Assembly (NCBI GenBank): GCA_022225965.2
Contig: JAKJXP020000003.1
Location: forward strand, 248,001-312,000
Origin: Diatrype stigma
Lineage: Eukaryota > Ascomycota > Sordariomycetes > Xylariales > Diatrypaceae
Length of the DNA: 64,000 bases
Direction of reading: 5' to 3'
The notes below the pieces were generated by a model. That model was not told where the DNA came from. It did not search any database and was given only the letters and a program-made list of their open reading frames with translations. A program made the position numbers and the translations under genes. Position 1 is the stretch's first letter, and each line of letters opens with the position of its first letter. Shown piece after piece: positions 57,216 through 64,000 of the stretch.

Positions 57216-58073
57216 ATGACGGACGTCGACCTCTCCCGGTCCGGCTGGGCCATCCGGCGCGCGGACGCGTGCCTGAGCATCGGCGAGGTGGACTGCGGGA
57301 CGACGGCGGCGCCGTTCCACGCCTGCTGCCCGACGGGCACGACGTGCCCGCAGCAGTACAACGCGGCGTGCTGGCCGCCGGGCGGCGCCAACTACACGGA
57401 CGTGTTCGCCGACGCGCCGCGCTGCGCCGACCCGTCCTGGACCATGTTCGACAACGGCGGCTACTTCTGCTGCGACGCCGGCGAGGTCGGCTGGAACCAG
57501 AGCCGCTCCTACTCCAACGGCTGCTCCCCCTCGGGCGAGGAGCTGCCCGACGGCGCCCTGCCGCTGGCTGTCGTGCAGCAGCAAGAGCGAGGTCAGTACA
57601 CTGTTAACTACCTACTACCTATCCTACCTATACTAGGCAACTTAACTACTTGGTTCCTGGTTTAGTGGTGCGGACAGACTGTCCGTTTTCTTTGCATTCC
57701 GTGCCACTGTGTGCGACGCGAACATGACTAATTGGCCCAAATTACAGTGACTTCTTCGTCCTCCACCACGTCCAGCCAGCCAACATCCTCGCCATCGACA
57801 TCATCAACAGCGCTCCCTTCCTCTACTACGACGCCGTCCGGAAGTAGTAGTGCCGCGCCCGCCGGTGCTATAGCCGGCGGCGTGGTCGGCGGTGTAGCAT
57901 TTATCGCCCTTGTTCTCCTGTCTGTCTGGTTCTTTCGGCGGAGACGGCGGCAGGCCACCCCGGCGAGTGTGGTGCCCTACTATGAGAAGGATGCCACAAC
58001 GACGCCAGTTGAGATCGGAAACAATGTCCCCCGTGCAGAGTTATTAGATGAAAGGCCGCACGAGTTGCCGTGA
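57216..58073 (+). CDS. Cys-rich ectodomain, single-pass membrane protein (A)
   Basis: Two exons (57216-57591, 57748-58073) give 233 aa. The N-terminal ~125 residues contain about a dozen Cys (VDCGT, HACCPTGTTCP, AACWPPG, RCADPSW, YFCCDAG, NGCSPSG), likely a disulfide-stabilised ectodomain. A Ser/Thr-rich stalk follows (about 128-160), then one transmembrane helix (GAIAGGVVGGVAFIALVLLSVWFF) with a polybasic RRRRR stop-transfer and a short tail of about 50 residues. This is the layout of fungal Mid2/WSC-like sensors or mucin-like surface proteins. No classical signal peptide precedes the Cys domain in this model; an upstream exon or an in-frame ATG at 57111 could change that. The donor is the rare GTCAGT. 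Function is unknown. Confidence 0.8.
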
Positions 58074-59248
58074 CATTTCATCGGCACCACTGAATAAGGC
58101 CTGCTGTGGTCTTGTTGATGCATGTTATTGATCGGGATGTTATGTTCTGCCTGTGCTATGTTTCTACCTGTGGGTTACCTTTAATGTATCGTTTTTCCGT
58201 CCCTGTCTTGTTACGGCGTTTATTTATACCACCAGTTGCTTTAGAAACTATGTATCCTAAGCTATTTGAAGTCATGGGGAAAAAAAGAAGGGGGGGGGGG
58301 GGGGGGGTGGTCAGGTCTCAGAACAAAACTAGGAAGCTATTTAGCAGACTCGTCCTTATAGACACGAACGCACTATCATACCATTATAACATTCTTACTA
58401 ACAGGCGTTCACTAGCCTTCCACTTTGAAACCCCGAAGTCAAATGACGAGCTCTTGATTCTCTCTGACTGGAGGAATTGGTATAACCATCCCATGGAAAG
58501 CCCCTGATCTAAGCAGTCCAAGGGGCAGATTACCAGATTCTACTCATATCCCCAGACAAGGCTCCTTGCCATTCTCGTGACGGGTCGCCAATGATATATA
58601 TCTACATGGGCCTATGTGCTGGAACCGGGAATTAGGTATTGAAAAAGGGTAAGAAGTAACTGACGTCAGACCACAAGACCAAGTTGGTGGTCAACCTTGG
58701 TGGCGTTCGAGGGGCAGGCGCTGCTTCGTCGATTATGCAGCCATCAAACACGTGGCGTAGACAATAAGGGGTGCCCGAAGTAGCACGAGTGAGAAGGATA
58801 GGCCCGAAAGGATTCATTCAGGTACCAGGTACGTCTCAACGACCGAAACACAGGATCAGCTGAAGTTTTCGATGAGGTGAGCTAAAGGAGAGGAAGTATC
58901 CCCTCGATTGATGCTATGTATCCAGTTCAAGATGATCGACAATGCATATATATCGGCCTAGGACAATAGCGAAACATTGATCCGGATGTCCCGCTACAGT
59001 TCGGCGAGATTACTTCAAGTATTTATACCCTGGCTGTGTTTTCTTGAGAAGCACGTAAGGCAGGCTTAATCATTCATTTATCCCATCTTTTTCTTGTCGT
59101 CCTGAAGTCGGCATTGTCATATCACTTTCATAGCCATATTGCCAGTCAACCTTTCCATGGAGCTGGATATGGAACCTGTGTCGTATCAACCCCCCTTTTT
59201 TTCATCTTCAGTGTGTCAATACTATTACCATTGAACAAATTCTTAATA
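58074..59248. other. Intergenic with an 18-G run
   Basis: A run of about 18 G at 58290-58307 follows a short A run. The 58106-58507 frame runs through it and is not convincing. No other structure seen. Confidence 0.5.
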
Positions 59249-60167
59249 ATGGCTACACAGGCCTGTTATAACAATGCAGGCCTAACTCCAAGTACGGACG
59301 GGAGGGTCAAGATATGGGTACCTTGCAATAACAATACAGCTAATTCGGCATGTTGCTGTGTTGAAGATTACTGCATGTCGAACGGGCTATGCCTTGACAC
59401 ACACAATAAAAATATGGTTACGCAACAAGGTTGTACTGACTCGCAATGGAGGGACGTGGGCTGTATTGATTATTGCGGGAAAAGGGGTATGTCACTGAAA
59501 ACAGTTCCCCATCACGAAAGATGACCAAGATGCACCAAGGATTGAAGTCTCTCAATGGAACCATTAACCAGAGTGTTAGAAGGAGAACACGAAGAGGCAG
59601 ACCAATTGCGAAGGGCATACACATAACGAATGCTAACGTTTCCCTTTCCCCGAACAAGGACAATTTGAAGACATCCACTATATTTGGGCATGTTCAGATG
59701 GCCAAAACTGCTGCGGTACTGCAAACTCAAGTTGTTGCAATGACACTGGCGTCGAGTTGTTTAGCATTCCGCCCGCCTCATCGGTTTGGCGAGCATCTCC
59801 TTTCCCAGAATCAACGACGGCTTATGCACCAACCCAACCAACCAAAGCACCAACTCTGCCGACATCAGTCACAGGTACAGAGGGCTTAAATCGAGAAAGA
59901 GGCCTGTTCATTTTCCTGGCAGTTTCCATTTGCTTAGAAATGGCCATGGTGGCTGGGTTGATTTATTTGGGATTACAGATGCGGAGAAACCGTAGAGTGC
60001 AAGGGCGGTCAGAGGGTTTCGACGAAAGTGAAAGGCGCGCAGAAAAGACGGAAGTCTCATCGCAACTTGGTGAACATAGTAAAGGAACACAGGTATTTCA
60101 CGAGTGCATGCAGCCTACTGAGCTTGCGGCAGCTCATCCAGCACTTGAGCTTCCTAATAACCATTGA
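59249..60167 (+). CDS. Cys-rich ectodomain, single-pass membrane protein (B)
   Basis: Two exons (59249-59486, 59659-60167) give 248 aa. The ectodomain has an ordered Cys pattern: QACYNN, WVPCNNN, SACCCVEDYCMSNGLC, QGCTDSQW, GCIDYC, WACSDGQNCC and SSCCNDTG, followed by an LFSIP motif. I recall this pattern from a family of uncharacterised ascomycete surface proteins (GLC...GCTD..W...C...C). A short Pro/Thr stalk (about 135-165) leads to one transmembrane helix (GLFIFLAVSICLEMAMVAGLIYLGL) with basic RRNRR, and a charged tail of about 60 residues. The intron acceptor AAG restores CGKRGQFEDIHYIWAC. As in protein A, no signal peptide is visible at the chosen start, although an upstream in-frame ATG at 59114 would add a hydrophobic FFIFSVSILLPL. 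That longer start may be the true one. Confidence 0.8.
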
Positions 60168-60588
60168 ATCTAGATTTCCTTTTGCAAGAATATACCAAAT
60201 ATTGTCGGGGACGCTATCAAGAATACATGTGCATCTTGGTGGTCACTATAACGTGCCAGCTATTGGCAGTTTGAAAGCTTTATTGGATGGAAGTGTCCAC
60301 GGGAAATCCCCATTGTAATTAACAACAATTCTCATTGTTAAGACAAAGGCTATGTATAGCGTCCATTTACTCGGCCATATTTTAGTCTTGTGGTTAGCAA
60401 TGGCCTAACAAAGGAGGCCAGTAGTTCCAGCCCGGAATTGAACATCGATTGGAGATCCTGCTTTCTTTGTTGTACCTCCGACTTATCACTTGCAGCTTTG
60501 TAGTTTCCGAGAAACGACAAATTTCATATATTCCTTTCCTCTACAACAAGCTCATTGATATTTCATAATTCAAAGCGTGTTGAAGCGT
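60168..60588. other. Intergenic, no gene seen
   Basis: Promoter side of the DUF7924-like gene. No specific site recognised. Confidence 0.45.
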
Positions 60589-62058
60589 ATGTATATGCTC
60601 GCCATGTCTGAGAGTGAACACCCTCACCAACAACTAACACTATCGAACGACACACATAATTTTCCATCCGAATTTTACGACAGACTACCTGTAGTTTTCC
60701 TGACCAAGCGCGCCTTGCGAGAGAACGACCGCAGGAGTAGGCAGGAACCTATAGACGCGGATATTTCCAACTACAGGCCATATTCCAGTCTTACACTTAA
60801 AAGATTTGCGAGACAAGGAGGCCCAGACCTCACAGACCTCAGAGGAGTAAGACTGGTGAACCCAACTGATACACTAGGTGACAATTGCTCACGTATTACA
60901 TAGTGGCCGGAACCTAGTAGTAATCCTGATATAAGTTCAGCTACTACGATGACTAAGTCAGGGCCGACAATAACAGTCAACAAACGTTCCGCGAAGAAAA
61001 GTTCGGCTTACGATCAGAACTTCGAAGGCCTACTAGAAGAATATGGAATAAGGTTTAACACACGTGTAGATCCTAACGAGAGACCCTTCCCTGAGCCCGA
61101 TAACTTGGATGAAATCCGCCAAGTCTTGTCAAGGCGACGGTCTTCGCTAGATACTGACGCTTCTAACGAGGCAGCTTTCGCAAAATTCCGGAAAGCGAAC
61201 AGGCTAGCAACGACGGAGAGTGCAGTGATGCAGAAAGTAATCACATTGATAGAAGGCCAGAGCCACGACTCACTGCCCAATGGGCGTGGCGATAGGTTTA
61301 TCAACATGCGATCAATGACCGAAGAGCTGACGACGTTGCCCGCCCCTGACTCCTGGGATGGTGTAGAAAGCAAAACAGTGGACGTGGCAGTCCGAAAGGC
61401 ACTTGCGAAGTTCATCCTACCCACCAAAGACTCGAACGACCGCCGACCAATCGTTCCTAATTTCTTCCTTGAAATCAAGAGCCCGGGTGGCGATGCTGTT
61501 GTTGCGGGAAGACAAGTTCTTAATAATGGTGCCTACGGCGCTCGTGCTAGTGAGTATCCCCCTCCCCCCCTTTTTCTTTCTGCTTCTTTTCTCTATGTCT
61601 ATACCCAATTTAAGAGCCAAGCTAACAATCCTATAGTTCACTATCTCCAGCAATACGGATCGCGCGAGCCGGTTTATGACAACAAAGCCCACGTGTTCAG
61701 CGCAACTTACCAAAACGGTCTTTTATCCCTGTTCGCTCATCACGTTACACCTCCTTGTAGATATTCTCCGAATGGACATCCGGAGATCTGGATGACCGAA
61801 ATTGACACGTACGCGTTACGCGCACATAAAACCGGATTTGCTAATGGGGTGGCGGCGTTCCGGAACCTAAGGGATAAGGCGCTACAAGAACGTATAGAAA
61901 TCGTCCAAGGGGCGAACGCTAGGCATCTAGAACTAGATGCAGCTTGGAAGGAGTTTTTGTTGAGATTCACCAGGGATTTGAGCGATGATGAAGACATGGA
62001 GGACTCTGATGATAGTGCGCTTGAGGACGACAGCGACGAAGGCTACAACGACGACTGA
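60589..62058 (+). CDS. DUF7924-like fungal protein with E-x-K motif
   Basis: Three exons (60589-60846, 60904-61549, 61637-62058) give 441 aa from the first in-frame ATG. ATGs at 60595 and 60604 are close, and the last has the better context. The N-terminus has FYDRLPVVFLTKRALRENDRR and DLRG-WPEPSS across intron 1. The core has VDVAVRKAL, NFFLEIKSPGGD and GRQVLNNGAYGARAIHYLQ, then YDNKAHVFSATYQNGLLSLFAHHV and EIWMTEIDTYALR. I associate this with the fungus-specific DUF7924 family. LEIK with an upstream Asp resembles the D...E-x-K core of PD-(D/E)XK nucleases, which suggests but does not show a nuclease fold. The last 35 residues are strongly acidic. It lies 244 bp upstream of a chromodomain gene on the same strand. 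Confidence 0.82.
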
Positions 62059-62302
62059 GAGGACAATGCTAGGTAAGCTATTCAGGACACATAATAAAAT
62101 GGTGGCACGTACTATTGTTTGCAAGTCTGAACTACAATCATTGTCCGCGACATTTAACGGCCATTTGGCCATCGTGATGTAAATAGACACCTTGTATTGC
62201 CGTAAACAATGTCGTTGTAAGAAGGATATTGAACTAGTTCGAACAAGGAATGTAATATTGAGATGGTGAATGTGTATAAAATGCTTTCATCTCCCATAAG
62301 AG

Positions 62303-63763
62303 ATGGCTTTCATTGAATTCAATTATGAATGCGTGCCTGCCAGGAACATTTCAAAGGATTGCAAGATGTGGATCGATCTATTTGTTCATCGCACCACCGC
62401 TGAGCACGAGTCCCGCTGGGTCAGCGTCATCAATCCAGCGACAGAATATGCGGTAAGAAGCCCCTTTCAGCACCCGTTCCTCAAGACTTGCGAGCTTTCT
62501 TGCATACGGGAACCTATACTACCCTACCAGCGATGTGAGTGGCACGGGTCGTGTTGCAGGGTCGATTACCAACGGCTTCTTTGCCTCAACCCGGGACAAC
62601 ACACTAGACCCCCTATCTGCTTTCATCTTTACGAAGGTGAGCTTGAGAAGCTCCCACCAGGATTTCTGGATTACCTGCAGTTTTCCGACCCGTTGCTGGT
62701 AAGTACTCTCGTCGCACTATTCCTGACGGGCATCGAGCTCTCTCTGTCCACGCTGTTCAAACAGCAGCTGAACCACATTCTTGCTAATCCACTGTCAAGC
62801 CAGCTCAGCGCCACCGACCACGCCTACATGATAGAACGGGCTAGCTTTTTCGGCAACTACATCAGCAAGAGTGTCGAGTTTCTTGGCCAGCTTGCCCAAT
62901 TCTTCGACTTGCACAATGCGTCCGGCGCATTCTTACCGCGTCCTGGGAAAGAGAGCCAGCCGGACCTGAACATGACCGATCCCTATTTCTCATTTCTGAA
63001 GGTCGTCTCTTGCTCCGGGGCAGATAGCAATCCGACGCCATGGCCGAGCCGCGTGCTGTTGTGGCCGAACACCGAGGCCGTAATTCGAAAACATTCAGAC
63101 ACCGGCAGCCTCGTCCCCTGGGCGAAAGGTATGCCGATTCAACTTGGCAGCACGTTGATCTCCGTGGAGCACCTCATTCCGTTACCAAACGTGGTGTCTA
63201 TGCTGGAAAACAACAACACGTCTCTGCAGAATTCGCCCTCTTCATCGGGGCGTACAGGTACTTCGGTGATCCGTAGAGCGGGACTTCAGAAGGAGGCTTC
63301 TGACATCAGTGAGGTAGAAACCTGGCTATCTCAGGTCGAGCCCAACTCGCCCCCGGTACGCAATGGGTCTGGCCTCGTATCGACCAACCGCAGATCGCGT
63401 AATTGCAGATCCGGAGCGAGCAGCACTGATTCCTCGCTCGATGCCGAGTGCGAATCAGATCCGGTGGATTTGGCTCAACTTCGAAGCGTAGGCACTAATA
63501 GCAACAGCGACGACAGCGACAAGGACTCGGCGTATCCCGTAGAGGCATTGATAAGCCATAGGCCGCCCATCTCCGATAGGTCCAAGGTTCGGTCGTACAA
63601 AGTAAGATGGCTGGGGGAGTGGCCAGCACCGCAGAAAGAGACGTGGGAGCCGACTTCCAACATTGCGGTCGATATTGTAGATAGCTATTGGGCTGATCTG
63701 GAACGAGGGAAAAGACGACGGCGCCAAAGCCCAAGGAAGCGGCGGGGGATCAATCGAAGGTGA
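62303..63763 (+). CDS. Chromodomain protein with novel N-terminal region
   Basis: Intronless, 486 aa. The C-terminal part (about 415-468) reads YPVEALISHRPP, then YKVRWLGEW and KETWEPTSNI, the three strand/helix blocks of a chromodomain (VExIL.HR, Y.VKW.G, TWEP..N). It ends in an Arg/Lys-rich tail (KRRRRQSPRKRR), a likely nuclear signal. Chromodomains bind methylated histone tails, and also occur in retroelement integrases; no integrase sequence is present here. The N-terminal 280 residues are unfamiliar: Cys/His-containing around 75-110 (EWHGSCCR), then helical. A Ser-rich acidic linker (about 300-410) separates the two. Function is unknown; a nuclear chromatin role is inferred. Confidence 0.8.
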   Translation: MAFIEFNYECVPARNISKDCKMWIDLFVHRTTAEHESRWVSVINPATEYAVRSPFQHPFLKTCELSCIREPILPYQRCEWHGSCCRVDYQRLLCLNPGQHTRPPICFHLYEGELEKLPPGFLDYLQFSDPLLVSTLVALFLTGIELSLSTLFKQQLNHILANPLSSQLSATDHAYMIERASFFGNYISKSVEFLGQLAQFFDLHNASGAFLPRPGKESQPDLNMTDPYFSFLKVVSCSGADSNPTPWPSRVLLWPNTEAVIRKHSDTGSLVPWAKGMPIQLGSTLISVEHLIPLPNVVSMLENNNTSLQNSPSSSGRTGTSVIRRAGLQKEASDISEVETWLSQVEPNSPPVRNGSGLVSTNRRSRNCRSGASSTDSSLDAECESDPVDLAQLRSVGTNSNSDDSDKDSAYPVEALISHRPPISDRSKVRSYKVRWLGEWPAPQKETWEPTSNIAVDIVDSYWADLERGKRRRRQSPRKRRGINRR

Positions 63764-64000
63764 TTTCTTACGGACTTGACTAGATGTGATCGTGGGTTGA
63801 AGACTGTTCATCAAGGTAAGTTATGGAGGGACGACAGTGGTGAAATGACATTGAATTGATGATCTCAGTACAACCCCTGAGTAGTGTTGTGATCGCCCCC
63901 CTATGAGTGATTGACTGCAGTCTGTAGCGGCCCAATCACAAACGAGCTCCGAGGCAGAACTGGTAATATGTCCGTCTGCGTACTAGCTCTAGCTCGACAG

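Noticed and set aside
58106..58507. 133-residue frame through the 18-G run
   Set aside because: Depends on an unstable homopolymer and shows no conserved feature.

Overview
The window looks like nuclear DNA of a filamentous ascomycete, most likely a sordariomycete. Genes carry 33 short GT-AG introns by my models (about 35-175 nt) with CTAAC-like branch points, exons are GC-rich at third positions, and the content is typically fungal: an AA9 LPMO with CBM1, a DUF1996 secreted protein, a fungal-type L-amino acid oxidase, HET and NLR-like sequences, and an AT-rich retroelement with C-to-T/G-to-A decay (RIP). The species cannot be named from the sequence.

Layout. 1-5 kb: gene-free, with a hAT-like MITE candidate (751-1326). 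5.9-7.4 kb: conserved fungal membrane-anchored hypothetical. 8.7 kb: intron-containing tRNA-Glu(CTC). 9.2-9.8 kb: frameshifted HET-domain pseudogene. 10.1-24 kb: four oxidative enzymes separated by long spacers: an 8-exon secreted L-amino acid oxidase, a DHCR24/DIMINUTO-type FAD oxidoreductase, a 6-exon cytochrome P450 and an AidB/ACAD-type acyl-CoA dehydrogenase. 25.3-28.4 kb: a convergent pair of secreted proteins (DUF1996 and AA9-CBM1).

30.0-35.2 kb is the centrepiece: a decayed tyrosine-recombinase (YR) retrotransposon. It has gag-like, reverse transcriptase/RNase H and YR remnants and split direct repeats: A1 and A2 are each exactly 103 bp, B1 and B2 each exactly 287 bp. B2 is interrupted by a 260-bp TG...CA solo LTR with a 5-bp target duplication. 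Comparing decayed B1 with nearly intact B2 shows C-to-T/G-to-A changes only, with CpA almost always hit and CpG almost always spared.

36.4-42.2 kb: a small secreted effector-like protein, then a 7-exon STAND/NLR-like protein (DUF7708-like + NACHT-like NTPase + TPR) whose Walker A motif is split by an in-frame intron. A second TSD-flanked solo LTR lies 43 bp downstream of its stop. 42.7-53.6 kb is mostly housekeeping: a RING-like protein, IML2, SEM1/DSS1, phosphoglycerate kinase and an Mpv17/PMP22-family protein. 57-64 kb: two Cys-rich single-pass membrane proteins, then a DUF7924-like protein with an E-x-K motif only 244 bp upstream of a chromodomain protein.

Gene models were assembled by hand from reading frames, splice sites and phase agreement. 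Family names rest on remembered motifs, not database searches. No operon-like co-regulation is expected, and the genes do not form an obvious biosynthetic cluster.
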